Source of the DNA: Thalassolituus marinus
GTDB taxonomy: Bacteria; Pseudomonadota; Gammaproteobacteria; Pseudomonadales; Oceanobacteraceae
Assembly (NCBI RefSeq): GCF_020320395.1
Contig: NZ_JAEDAH010000102.1
Coordinates: forward strand, 58,900-115,165
Direction of reading: 5' to 3'
DNA: 56,266 nucleotides
The position numbers and the translations under genes were made by a program. The notes under the pieces were generated by a model. That model searched no databases. It worked only from the letters and a program-made list of their open reading frames with translations, and was not told the DNA's origin. Shown here piece by piece: positions 39,991 through 48,660 of the stretch (position 1 is the stretch's first letter; each line of letters starts with the position of its first letter).

Positions 39991-40018
39991 AAAAAAAAGC
40001 GCGCCTCAGCGCGCTTTT
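39991..40018 (-). terminator. Terminator of the DUF3015 gene (leaky or bidirectional)
   Basis: The GCGCGC-CTCA-GCGCGC stem is flanked by eight A residues on one side and TTTTAT on the other, so it can work in both directions. On the minus strand it ends the DUF3015 message. It lies just before the DUF4105 start. Confidence 0.85.
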
Positions 40019-40031
40019 ATCCAGACTGATA

Positions 40032-40505
40032 TCAGCCCAGGTATTTCTGCAGAGAAGCATCAGATGCCATTGCATCAGTCATTGCTTCATAAGCAGTTGC
40101 AGAGGTTGCTTCAGCAGAGAACATGCTGTCGAAGTTAGACTGCAGAGCGTGATTGAAAGCAGTAGAGTCCTGCGCTTCAACGCCGATTACTTCTGCCAGT
40201 GCGGCCAGAGTCTCGCCTTCACCTTTAGCAACATCCAGTGCCAGCTGATCCATGTTGTCGTCGATGAACTGCTGAGCCAGTTTCAGTGGGCCGTTAGCAC
40301 CTTCACAACCCAGAGTACCGGAAGTCATACCAAAAGTCTGGTTACCGGAAGTACCGTTGGTGGTTGCCGCCAGTACATGCTCATGCCATTCGTTCGCATC
40401 AGGGAACACAACTGCGGAACCCAGACCACAACCCGCGTAAGGGTTAGCAGCGAAAGCCAGAGTAGAAGAAGATACCAGAATTGCGCCTGCGATCAGTTTT
40501 TTCAT
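40032..40505 (-). CDS. DUF3015 family secreted protein
   Basis: This 157-residue protein has a signal peptide (MKKLIAGAILVSSSTLAFA). The mature part begins NPYAGCGLGSAVVF and contains a second cysteine in TSGTLGCEGANGPL, the hallmark pair of DUF3015. The C-terminal half is helical, with a repeated acidic pattern. The ribosome site AAGGAA is well placed. Function unknown, probably periplasmic. Confidence 0.85.
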   Translation of the reverse strand: MKKLIAGAILVSSSTLAFAANPYAGCGLGSAVVFPDANEWHEHVLAATTNGTSGNQTFGMTSGTLGCEGANGPLKLAQQFIDDNMDQLALDVAKGEGETLAALAEVIGVEAQDSTAFNHALQSNFDSMFSAEATSATAYEAMTDAMASDASLQKYLG

Positions 40506-40770
40506 GGCTTGTTTCCTTATTCAGCCTTAAAAATTCGTTTCAGCATTAGCTGACAGGAAAAACACTAGTCTTTTGAAACCAGACTGTCTATCCCCCTTTT
40601 TGTGAACATTATGTATCTGTCACAGTTCCCGGGAAAATATTCATAAAGAGGTTGGACGACAAACTACGCCGTCTTATCACTAACGGCGAAACAGATCCTT
40701 TCAGTCTGACACTGGCGAAGCCCTGCCACACATGGCACCCTATAGGCTGATTTTCTTACTCGGTTTTCGT

Positions 40771-42108
40771 GTGAACAACCCGGCTATTTTTTCCGTTTCT
40801 CAGTTAAACCAGCGTGCCAAACAATTGCTGGAAGTATCGTTTGCGAGTGTTCGGGTCGAAGGTGAAATCTCAGGCCTGTCGCGCCCTGCGTCCGGCCATT
40901 GGTATTTCACCCTGAAAGATGCCAGCGCTCAGGTGCGCTGTGCCATGTTCCGGTCGCGTGCCGCTGCGGTGCGTTTTTTACCTAAAGAAGGCGATCGTGT
41001 TGAACTGCGCGCCAAAGTCAGCCTGTATGAAAACCGCGGCGACTATCAGCTGATTGTTGATGCCATGAAGCCTGCGGGTGAAGGCGCCCTGCTGCTGGCG
41101 TTCCAGCAACTTAAAGAGCGACTGAATCAGGCCGGCCTGTTTGACGAACGCAACAAAAAACCAATTCCCAGAATTCGCCGTGTCGGCATTGTCACATCGC
41201 CGACCGGGGCCGCAGTGCATGACATCATCACGGTACTCAAACGCCGCAACCCGGCCATTGAAGTCGATCTATACCCAACTGCAGTACAGGGCCGAGAAGC
41301 GACCGCACAGATTGTCGCTGCCATTGAACGCGCTAATCGTGATCAGCGCGTCGATGCCTTAATTGTCGGTCGCGGCGGCGGTTCGCTGGAGGATCTGTGG
41401 TGCTTTAACGAAGAGCCGGTGGCCTGGGCCATCTTCCATTCTGCCCTGCCCGTCATCAGCGCTGTGGGCCACGAGGTCGATTTCACCATTGCCGATTTTG
41501 TTGCCGATATGCGCGCTCCGACGCCATCAGCAGCGGCTGAGCTGGTCAGTCAGGACCAGTCTGTTTTGCGCAATACACTGGCGCAGTATGAACAGCGGCT
41601 GTTGTACGCCCTGCGCCGCGGCCATCAGCAGCGCCAGATGCGTTTGCACGCCCTGACCCAGCGGGTGCGCGGCCCGGAGCGTCAGGTGCAGTATCTGGCG
41701 CAGCATCTGGATCAGCTGGAGATGCGTATGCGCGCTGGCTGGAGTTCAGCAACGCGTCAGCAGCATCAGCGTCTGGCACAACTGCAACAAGCACTCAGCC
41801 ACCAGCATCCGCAGAAAAGACTGGCAGATCAGGGGAAAGCGCTGGAACTGATTCGTCATCAGCTGGTCTCTGCTATCAATAACCGACTTCATACCGATCA
41901 GATCAGTCTTGCCGGACAGGCTAAACTACTCAACAGCCTGAGTCCGCTGAATGTTCTCGGACGTGGATATTCCATCACCCAGAAAGACGATGGCTCGGTG
42001 GTGCACTCCACAGAGGATGTTCATACTGACGAAGAGCTGGTCACGCGCGTCAACAATGGCTGGATCCGCTCGACCGTAACGCGTTGCGGCAACGACAAGG
42101 AAGCCTGA
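40771..42108 (+). CDS. xseA: Exodeoxyribonuclease VII large subunit
   Basis: XseA is the catalytic subunit of exonuclease VII, which degrades single-stranded DNA. The N-terminus has the OB fold (VEGEISGLSRPASGHWYFTL). The nuclease core carries GRGGGSLEDLWCFNEE and SAVGHEVDFTIADFVADMRA. A long helical region follows, then the C-terminal GRGYSIT motif. I place the start at GTG 40771, which yields VNNPAIFSVSQLNQRAKQLL, as in family members. ATG 40732 would add 13 atypical residues. Neither has a strong ribosome site. The small subunit gene xseB is not in the window. The M23 peptidase gene follows after 4 nt. Confidence 0.9.
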   Translation: MNNPAIFSVSQLNQRAKQLLEVSFASVRVEGEISGLSRPASGHWYFTLKDASAQVRCAMFRSRAAAVRFLPKEGDRVELRAKVSLYENRGDYQLIVDAMKPAGEGALLLAFQQLKERLNQAGLFDERNKKPIPRIRRVGIVTSPTGAAVHDIITVLKRRNPAIEVDLYPTAVQGREATAQIVAAIERANRDQRVDALIVGRGGGSLEDLWCFNEEPVAWAIFHSALPVISAVGHEVDFTIADFVADMRAPTPSAAAELVSQDQSVLRNTLAQYEQRLLYALRRGHQQRQMRLHALTQRVRGPERQVQYLAQHLDQLEMRMRAGWSSATRQQHQRLAQLQQALSHQHPQKRLADQGKALELIRHQLVSAINNRLHTDQISLAGQAKLLNSLSPLNVLGRGYSITQKDDGSVVHSTEDVHTDEELVTRVNNGWIRSTVTRCGNDKEA

Positions 42109-42112
42109 TTTT

Positions 42113-42988
42113 ATGATTGAATTACTGCAGAACGTTCTTAACTTTGCTCTGTCTTTTTTCGCCGCCGGGACCCTGCATACCGCGTCTCCGGCCCCTGCCG
42201 ACAGCGCTCTGCCGATTCCGCACCCGGTACCCGGTGGCATCGCGCTGGTTGAGGCCGGCTATGGTCTGCAGCCACCTCGGGTTACGTTTAATGGCTCCCC
42301 GGTGTTTACCGTGCGGCCTTCCACCGACAGCCAGTGGATTGCTGTGGTTGGCATCCCTCTGTCTCAGGCACCGGGCAGTGCGACGGTAAAAAACGGCAAT
42401 CGTGAATATACCTTTGAGATTCAGAGCAAGGCTTACCCGGAACAACATCTGACAGTGCAAAAGAAACACGTCAATCCAAGCGCAGAACAACTGCAACGCA
42501 TTCGCCGCGAAAGCGCCGCCATGAATGCCATCTACACCAGTTTCACGGAAGGACACGGCTGGAGCCCTATGGCCTGGCCAGTGAACGGCCCACTTTCCAG
42601 CGAATTCGGCTTGCGCCGCTTCTTTAATGGCGAAGAGCGCCGTCCTCACAGTGGTCTGGATATCGCAGTGCCGACCGGCACACCGATACTGGCACCTGCA
42701 GATGGTACCGTGGTCCTTACCGGCGACTACTTCTTCAACGGCAAGACCGTATTTGTCGATCACGGCCAGGGACTGATCTCTATGTTCTGTCATCTTGACA
42801 GTATTGAAGTCAGCAAAGGCGAACAGGTCACCGCCGGTGACCGCCTCGCCCGCAGCGGCTCCACCGGTCGTGCCACCGGCCCTCACCTGCACTGGACTGT
42901 CAGCCTCAACAATGCCCGCATTAACCCACTACTGATACTGTCACCAGCCATTTCCCCGGCATTTTCAGGAGTACCCGACAATGGCTAA
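42113..42988 (+). CDS. M23 family metallopeptidase
   Basis: This 291-residue enzyme is an LytM/M23 endopeptidase that should cut peptidoglycan cross-bridges. The zinc ligands are visible in HSGLDIAVPTGTP (H, D) and GPHLHWTVS (H-x-H). A hydrophobic N-terminal segment (LLQNVLNFALSFFAAGT) could export or anchor it. An AAGGAAG ribosome site precedes the ATG. It is translated just after xseA and overlaps the next small gene by 8 bp. Confidence 0.88.
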   Translation: MIELLQNVLNFALSFFAAGTLHTASPAPADSALPIPHPVPGGIALVEAGYGLQPPRVTFNGSPVFTVRPSTDSQWIAVVGIPLSQAPGSATVKNGNREYTFEIQSKAYPEQHLTVQKKHVNPSAEQLQRIRRESAAMNAIYTSFTEGHGWSPMAWPVNGPLSSEFGLRRFFNGEERRPHSGLDIAVPTGTPILAPADGTVVLTGDYFFNGKTVFVDHGQGLISMFCHLDSIEVSKGEQVTAGDRLARSGSTGRATGPHLHWTVSLNNARINPLLILSPAISPAFSGVPDNG

Positions 42989-43169
42989 ACACCCCGGAAC
43001 ATCAGGTCTGATGCCGGTTAAAGGCAGTGGCTGTGGCATTCGTCCCGACCCGGATGCGATGACCGACGACATTGGCTTCGACTTTTCAGCAGCAGCCAGC
43101 CTTAACAAAGCGCCAACAGAAAAGACAACAGAAGTAACTGAATCGGACGACAAGGCTCAACCAAAGTAG
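42981..43169 (+). CDS. Small 62-residue hypothetical protein
   Basis: I do not recognise this protein. It starts inside the end of the peptidase gene, with AGGAG at 42968-42972 eight bases before the ATG, which makes translation likely. The product is polar, with GSGCGIRPDPDAMTDDIGFD in the first half and an acidic/lysine C-terminus, and has no membrane helix. Being so short and overlapping a well-supported gene, it might be a stray translation product, but the ribosome site argues for a real micro-protein in the operon. Confidence 0.55.
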   Translation: MAKHPGTSGLMPVKGSGCGIRPDPDAMTDDIGFDFSAAASLNKAPTEKTTEVTESDDKAQPK

Positions 43170-43214
43170 AAATTCAGATCTGTACTGGAAAGGACTCCCA
43201 GATGTATTTCTACC

Positions 43215-44423
43215 ATGATCAAGAAAATATCCGTCAACGAACTGAAACCGGGCATGTATGTCTCGGACCTGAACTGCGACTGGATTCCCCACCACACCTA
43301 CAACAAAGAAGGTCGTATCGGCGACCTTGCGACCATCAGTGAGATCAGGAAGCGTGGTATCACAGAGGTGTACATCGATACCGAGCGCGGGCTCGATACC
43401 GAGGACGCCCTGACTGCGGTTGAAGTAGACCGGCAAAACGAAGAATCCCTGCTGCGGGCAGCAGAGCAGAAACCCGACCAGCAGGCCTCCGTCAGCGTGC
43501 AGGAAGAGCTTCGCAAAGCTCAGAAACTCCACACAGAAGCAAGAGGCCTGGTCAGTAACGTCCTGAAAGACGTAAAGCTCGGCCGTGCGCTGGATGTTGA
43601 CGCCTTCGACCAGCTGGCCGATGGCATGGTCGATTCAGTACTGCGTAACCATAACGCACTGGCAGCATTGGGAAGAATTCGCGAGAAAGACAATTACCTG
43701 CTGGAGCACTCCATCAATCTGGCGGTATTAATGGGGATTTTTGCCCGCAGCCTGAAAATAGACCGGCAAACCATGCATCAGGCCGTGCTCGGAGCCATGC
43801 TGCACGACATTGGCAAAGTCATGATTCCGGACACTGTGCTGCACAAACCCGGCAAGTTGAATGACGATGAGTTTCAGGTCATGCGCCAGCATGTTGTGTT
43901 CAGCCGCGAACTGCTGAAGCAAACCCCCGGCATCAGTGACCTGACCATACTCGTTGCTGCACAACATCACGAGCGTATTGATGGTTCCGGTTATCCGGAT
44001 GGCCTGCACGACTGCGATATCTGCCGCGAAGGCAAAATGTGCGCAATTGCCGACGTTTACGACGCCATCACCGCCGACCGCGTCTACCACAAGGGAATGT
44101 CACCGACTGCGGCACTGAAAAAATTACTGGAATGGAGCGGAAGCCATCTCGATGAGGTGCTGGTGCATCGTTTTATCCGCTCGATGGGCATCTACCCTGT
44201 CGGAACACTGGTGCAACTGAAAAGCGAACGTCTGGCGGTTGTCATCGAGGCCTCAGAAAGCCATCAGCGCACACCGATTGTAAAAACCGTTTATCACGCC
44301 CGACTGAAACAGTTTATCCGTCCGGAAGTCATCGACCTGTCGCGCCCGACAGCGCAGGATGAAATTGTACGCGCGGTCGACCCGGCTCTGTGGAAGATAC
44401 GGGTCGCCGACTTTCTGCTGTGA
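43215..44423 (+). CDS. HD-GYP c-di-GMP phosphodiesterase with DUF3391 domain
   Basis: This 402-residue protein should hydrolyse c-di-GMP to GMP. The first ~130 residues match the DUF3391 leader found on many HD-GYP proteins (MIKKISVNELKPGMYVSDLN). The HD-GYP domain shows HDIGKVMIPDTVLHKPGKL and HHERIDGSGYPDGL, with the H-H-E and GYP residues intact. No REC or membrane region is present. The best ribosome site (AAAGGA, 43190-43195) lies about 20 nt upstream of ATG 43215 and points to an out-of-frame ATG at 43202. The real start therefore has weak initiation. Confidence 0.92.
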   Translation: MIKKISVNELKPGMYVSDLNCDWIPHHTYNKEGRIGDLATISEIRKRGITEVYIDTERGLDTEDALTAVEVDRQNEESLLRAAEQKPDQQASVSVQEELRKAQKLHTEARGLVSNVLKDVKLGRALDVDAFDQLADGMVDSVLRNHNALAALGRIREKDNYLLEHSINLAVLMGIFARSLKIDRQTMHQAVLGAMLHDIGKVMIPDTVLHKPGKLNDDEFQVMRQHVVFSRELLKQTPGISDLTILVAAQHHERIDGSGYPDGLHDCDICREGKMCAIADVYDAITADRVYHKGMSPTAALKKLLEWSGSHLDEVLVHRFIRSMGIYPVGTLVQLKSERLAVVIEASESHQRTPIVKTVYHARLKQFIRPEVIDLSRPTAQDEIVRAVDPALWKIRVADFLL

Positions 44424-44426
44424 GCG

Positions 44427-44999
44427 TCAGCTCCCCGGGCGAAATTCTTCCGCCTGGCGCTTTGCCGTAAGCAATTCAATCTTGGCCAGTACTTCGGCCG
44501 GAGGTGGTGGCGGCTCAGGAATAGAGTCCGGGCGGCGATGAAACTCAGCAATGGCCTCCAGCATTCTGCCCAGCGAGCGAACACGACCACCGCGCAAAAT
44601 CGCAATGCGAGCCAGCGTTTTAGCGTGCAGACGCCCATCCACCACGAAGCGATGCTCCATATAGAAGTATTTGCGGTCCCAGTGCAGCACCCGACTTTCC
44701 AGCTCCACTTCCGCCAGTGGTTTAATTTCCCGCACAAAAGTAATGGTCTGACTGGCAAGTACCGAGCGCCAGCCTTTATGCGTAAATAACTTGCCGGCGC
44801 CAATGGCCAGAAAAAACTCTGTACGAGCCAGATCCAGCCACACCGGATAACGGGAATTGGTCAGATGCAGATTCAGGTCGCAATCCCATGGCATCACGCG
44901 GAAACGGGTAACAAAGCGGCTTTCTACCGTCAGGCCTTTACTCCATGGACGAGAAAGGAACATCTTCAGTGTACGAAACAGATGTGTCACTTCAGTCAC
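44427..44999 (-). CDS. Hotdog-fold acyl-CoA thioesterase
   Basis: This 190-residue protein has the hotdog thioesterase layout, with FRVMPWDCDLNLHLTNSRYP near residues 30-50 in place of the usual DxNxHMNN motif. DLARTEFFLAIGAGKLF, typical of the same family, follows. It belongs to the YbgC/FcbC-like or PF13279 group. It overlaps the tesB gene upstream by 8 bp and is convergent with the HD-GYP gene (3-nt gap). Its exact acyl-CoA substrate is not clear. Confidence 0.82.
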   Translation of the reverse strand: MTEVTHLFRTLKMFLSRPWSKGLTVESRFVTRFRVMPWDCDLNLHLTNSRYPVWLDLARTEFFLAIGAGKLFTHKGWRSVLASQTITFVREIKPLAEVELESRVLHWDRKYFYMEHRFVVDGRLHAKTLARIAILRGGRVRSLGRMLEAIAEFHRRPDSIPEPPPPPAEVLAKIELLTAKRQAEEFRPGS

Positions 45000-45876
45000 C
45001 CTTGCCTTCGTCGCTGACCACCTGGCGAATCAGACCTTCCTGAGCCACCGATGCCACCAGCACGCCCTGCTGATTGAATATCTGACCGCGACACAAACCG
45101 CGCCCACCGCTGCCGTTCGGACTGTCAATGGCATACAGCAACCACTCGTCCATGCGGAATGGACGATGGAACCATACGGAATGGTCGAGACTGGCTACCT
45201 GCATGCCTTTCTGACCAACAGATACCGCATGTGGGTGCAACGCCGTCGGGATCAGATTGAAATCGGTGGCATAGGCCAGCATGGTGCTGTGAACGTGTGG
45301 ATCATCAGGCATCGGCGCGTCGGCTCGCATCCACACATGCTTCAGCGGCTCTTTTTTCTGTGGCGCAAAAATATTGACCGGATCAATTACCCGCATCTCA
45401 ATCGGCTTGTCGGCGGTGTAAATGTCGCGCACCCTCTCCGGGAAAAAGTCGCGGAATTTGCGCGCCAGATCGACCTGCGACGGAATACCTTCGGGCCCCG
45501 CAACAGACGGCATATCCGCCATATGCTCGAAGCCCTCTTCCGGATGCTGAAAAGAGCACATCATGGTCAGAATCGCTTTTCCATTCTGGCTTGCTGTTAC
45601 CTGACGGGTAGCAAAAGTACGTCCATCGCGCACCACATCCACTTCGAACTCAACGCTGTCCTGTACCGTGCCTGGACGCAAAAAATACGCATGCAGTGAA
45701 TGCGGGTTCCAGTCGCCGTGATTCAGTGTCTGAATGGCGGCTGATAAGCTCTGCCCCAGCACCTGACCGCCGAACAGGTTACGAAAACCCAGATCCTGGC
45801 TGCGGCCACGGAAACGGTTAACTCCGATGGATTCCAGTTTAAGGAGCTCCATCAGCTCCTGCAGTACGTCACTCAT
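44992..45876 (-). CDS. tesB: Acyl-CoA thioesterase II
   Basis: TesB hydrolyses medium- and long-chain acyl-CoA. The 294-residue protein is a double hotdog fold, with GGQVLGQSLSAAIQTL and SLHAYFLRPGTVQDSVEF in the first half. SLDHSVWFHRPFRMDEWLLY, with the catalytic Asp, and ASVAQEGLIR, with the catalytic Gln, follow in the second. The length matches E. coli TesB (286). It forms a two-gene unit with the second thioesterase, which suggests both act in acyl-CoA turnover. Confidence 0.92.
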   Translation of the reverse strand: MSDVLQELMELLKLESIGVNRFRGRSQDLGFRNLFGGQVLGQSLSAAIQTLNHGDWNPHSLHAYFLRPGTVQDSVEFEVDVVRDGRTFATRQVTASQNGKAILTMMCSFQHPEEGFEHMADMPSVAGPEGIPSQVDLARKFRDFFPERVRDIYTADKPIEMRVIDPVNIFAPQKKEPLKHVWMRADAPMPDDPHVHSTMLAYATDFNLIPTALHPHAVSVGQKGMQVASLDHSVWFHRPFRMDEWLLYAIDSPNGSGGRGLCRGQIFNQQGVLVASVAQEGLIRQVVSDEGKGD

Positions 45877-46112
45877 AAGGCTTCACTTTGTTGTCTGACT
45901 GTGCGGACGGGGCTCATATAAGGGCAACCGACCATCGTGTAACTGAGATTATCTTCAGCATAGACAAAGACATTGGCCGACCTGACGGAACATGAACACG
46001 CCAATGCAATAGATCGTTCCATTTTAATGGACACTTTTACCCTTGTCCCGGGGCAATCATGCCACCGCGTCCGTCAAAATCCGGTGGCTGATGCACTCCG
46101 GCCGCCAATCCG

Positions 46113-46118
46113 TATAAT
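46113..46118 (+). promoter_or_regulatory. -10 element of a trmA-dbpA promoter
   Basis: A perfect TATAAT lies 21 nt before the trmA start. No good -35 is found 16-18 nt upstream, so an activator or extended element may compensate. The gap of 263 nt upstream holds an inverted repeat (CCACCG...CGGTGG, 46062-46087) whose role is unknown. Confidence 0.5.
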
Positions 46119-46139
46119 AGCCGCCCTTTAAAATCAGTA

Positions 46140-47279
46140 ATGGTCGTCAGCATGCAACAGCGCGAAATCTATCAGCATCAGGTGTCTCCACAGTCGTATC
46201 AGACCCTGCTGGACGAGAAGGCCGAGCGTCTGCGCCAGCAATTTGCCGACTACCAGCCTCCCGCACTTCAGGTGCACCCAAGCAAACCTCAGAACTTCCG
46301 TCTGCGTGCCGAATTCCGTTTATGGCACGAGGCCGACCGGTGTTTTTTCGCCATGTTCGAGCCCGGCGACAAGAGCAAAGTGTACGAGGTGCAGGATTTT
46401 CCGATTGCTTCTGTGCTGATCAACAACCTGATGCAGCGTCTGCTGAACAGTATTCAGGACAATGAACTGCTGCGCCGTAAGCTGTTTCAGGTGGAGTTTC
46501 TGACCACCATGAGCGGCGACGCACTGATTACGCTGATTTACCACAAACGCCTTGAAGAAGAATGGCAACAGGAAGCCATTAAACTGCAGGCGGAACTCGG
46601 TTTTCCGATTGTTGGCCGCTCCAAGAAACAAAAGCTGATTCTGGAACGCGATTGGGTCAACGAAACACTGAACGTCGATGGCAACCAGTATCACTACCGC
46701 CAGATTGAAGGTGGCTTTACGCAACCCAACGGCGACATGAATCAGCAGATGCTGAGCTGGGCCCGCGCAGCAGCTGATCAGATCACTGCCCGAACCGGAG
46801 ACAGTGACCTGCTCGAACTTTACTGTGGCAATGGCAATTTCTCAGTGGCGATGGCTGAAAAATTCCGCCGTGTGCTGGCCACCGAAATCTCCAAGACCTC
46901 GGTGAATGCCGCGCAGATCAATATTGCCGACAACCAGTTAGATAATCTGATTATTGCCCGCCTTTCCAGCGAAGAGTTTGTCCAGGCATTGCGTGGCGAG
47001 CGTACTTTTACCCGCTTGCAGGACGTTGACCTCACTACCTACGATTTCCGCACCGTGCTGGTCGATCCACCACGTGCAGGTCTGGATGACGAATCCGTTC
47101 GCCAGGTACAGGCTTACGACAACATCATCTATATTTCCTGTAATCCGGACACACTGCACGCTAACCTCGCAGTACTGACCGAAACTCACGATATCGAACA
47201 GTTCGCGCTGTTCGATCAGTTCCCATACACCCATCACATCGAAACGGGTGTGGTACTGAGCCGGAAAACCAGCGTATGA
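46140..47279 (+). CDS. trmA: tRNA (uracil-54-C5)-methyltransferase
   Basis: TrmA makes m5U54 in the T-loop of tRNA using SAM. The 379-residue protein has NFRLRAEFRLWHE near the start. The SAM motif is LLELYCGNGNFSVAMAEKF, and the catalytic cysteine is in IIYISCNPDTL, preceded by VLVDPPRAGLD. Length fits the E. coli enzyme (366). The start could also be ATG 46152; neither has a clear ribosome site. Its stop overlaps the dbpA start by four bases. Confidence 0.93.
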   Translation: MVVSMQQREIYQHQVSPQSYQTLLDEKAERLRQQFADYQPPALQVHPSKPQNFRLRAEFRLWHEADRCFFAMFEPGDKSKVYEVQDFPIASVLINNLMQRLLNSIQDNELLRRKLFQVEFLTTMSGDALITLIYHKRLEEEWQQEAIKLQAELGFPIVGRSKKQKLILERDWVNETLNVDGNQYHYRQIEGGFTQPNGDMNQQMLSWARAAADQITARTGDSDLLELYCGNGNFSVAMAEKFRRVLATEISKTSVNAAQINIADNQLDNLIIARLSSEEFVQALRGERTFTRLQDVDLTTYDFRTVLVDPPRAGLDDESVRQVQAYDNIIYISCNPDTLHANLAVLTETHDIEQFALFDQFPYTHHIETGVVLSRKTSV

Positions 47280-48658
47280 GCAATAATCTGTTCAGCAACC
47301 TGAAAGGGATGCACAAAGACCAACTGAGCAATCTGGAACGTCTGGGTTATAAGCAAATGACCGAGATTCAGGCGCAGTCACTGCCACTGGCTCTGGCGGG
47401 CCGTGACGTACGTGCCCAGGCCAAAACCGGCAGCGGTAAAACAGCCGCCTTCGGTATTCCGTTACTGAATAAACTGAATCCGCGCTTCTTCGGCGTACAG
47501 GCGCTGGTGCTTTGCCCTACCCGCGAGCTCAGTACTCAGGTGGCAGAAGAGCTGCGTAAACTGGCGCGCTACCAGCCCAATATCAAAATTGTGGTACTTA
47601 CCGGCGGCGTGTCTATTGGCCCGCAGATCGGCTCACTGGAACATGGCGCTCACGTCGTTGTCGGTACACCGGGTCGTATCTGCGACCATCTGCGTAAAGA
47701 AACCCTGGTCATCGACCAGTTGGAAACTCTGGTGCTGGATGAAGCCGACCGGATGCTGGATATGGGCTTCACCGACGATATTCATCGTATCGCCACCTAC
47801 ACGCCGAACACCCGTCAGACCCTGCTGTTCTCTGCTACTTATCCCGATGACATCGAAAAGCTGAGCCACGAGCTGCAGAACAACCCGCAAACCGTCAGTG
47901 TTGAAAGCCTGCATACAACCAACAGCATTGATCAGCGTTTTTACCTGTGCGGCCGTGGCGAAAAAGAAGCAACACTGGCCAAAGCACTGGCGACCTTCCC
48001 GGTGCGCCAGAGCGTCATCTTCTGCAACACCAAACAAGTCGTGATGGATGTCACCGCCGCGTTGCGTGAACAGGGTTACATCGCTCATGGCCTGCACGGT
48101 GACCTCGACCAAAAGGAACGTGATCAGATTTACGTGCAGTTCCGTCAGGGCTCTTCCAACTGTCTGGTCGCTACAGATGTTGCCGCTCGCGGCCTGGATG
48201 TCGACGACCTGCCGTTGGTCGTGAACTTCGACTTACCACGCGACAGCGACGTGTACACGCACCGTATTGGCCGCACCGGCCGTGCTGGTAAAGACGGCAT
48301 TGCCATCAGCCTGACCACGGAAAGCGAAGCTTATAAACGTGAAGCCATCGAAGAAAAACAGCAGAAAGATATTCCGCTGATTGATGCAGCAGAGCTGGCG
48401 GATGTAACCACTCCACCTTTGCGCCCGGAAACGGTCAGTCTATGTATTGGCTCCGGCCGTAAAAATAAACTTCGTCCGGGTGACATTCTTGGCGCGCTGA
48501 CGTCAGCAGGCGGTATTGATGGGAAGTCCGTCGGAAAAATCGACGTACTGGATTTCGTTGCTTACGTAGCCGTCGCTCGCCCTGTTGCCACACAAGCACT
48601 GCAGCATCTGCAGAAATCCAGAATTAAAGGCAAAGCGATTAAAGTACGTAAAGTCTGA
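47276..48658 (+). CDS. dbpA: ATP-dependent RNA helicase DbpA
   Basis: DbpA is a DEAD-box helicase that acts on 23S rRNA during assembly of the large ribosomal subunit. The 460-residue protein has Walker A AKTGSGKTAAF, the motif LVLDEADRML, SAT, and the end motif HRIGRTGRAG. The C-terminal DbpA RNA-binding domain that recognises hairpin 92 is present (SLCIGSGRKNKLRPGDILGA and beyond). It is coupled to trmA by a 4-bp overlap, giving a two-gene RNA-maturation operon. It ends 2 nt before the convergent kinase gene, with no separate terminator seen. Confidence 0.94.
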   Translation: MSNNLFSNLKGMHKDQLSNLERLGYKQMTEIQAQSLPLALAGRDVRAQAKTGSGKTAAFGIPLLNKLNPRFFGVQALVLCPTRELSTQVAEELRKLARYQPNIKIVVLTGGVSIGPQIGSLEHGAHVVVGTPGRICDHLRKETLVIDQLETLVLDEADRMLDMGFTDDIHRIATYTPNTRQTLLFSATYPDDIEKLSHELQNNPQTVSVESLHTTNSIDQRFYLCGRGEKEATLAKALATFPVRQSVIFCNTKQVVMDVTAALREQGYIAHGLHGDLDQKERDQIYVQFRQGSSNCLVATDVAARGLDVDDLPLVVNFDLPRDSDVYTHRIGRTGRAGKDGIAISLTTESEAYKREAIEEKQQKDIPLIDAAELADVTTPPLRPETVSLCIGSGRKNKLRPGDILGALTSAGGIDGKSVGKIDVLDFVAYVAVARPVATQALQHLQKSRIKGKAIKVRKV

Positions 48659-48660
48659 AT

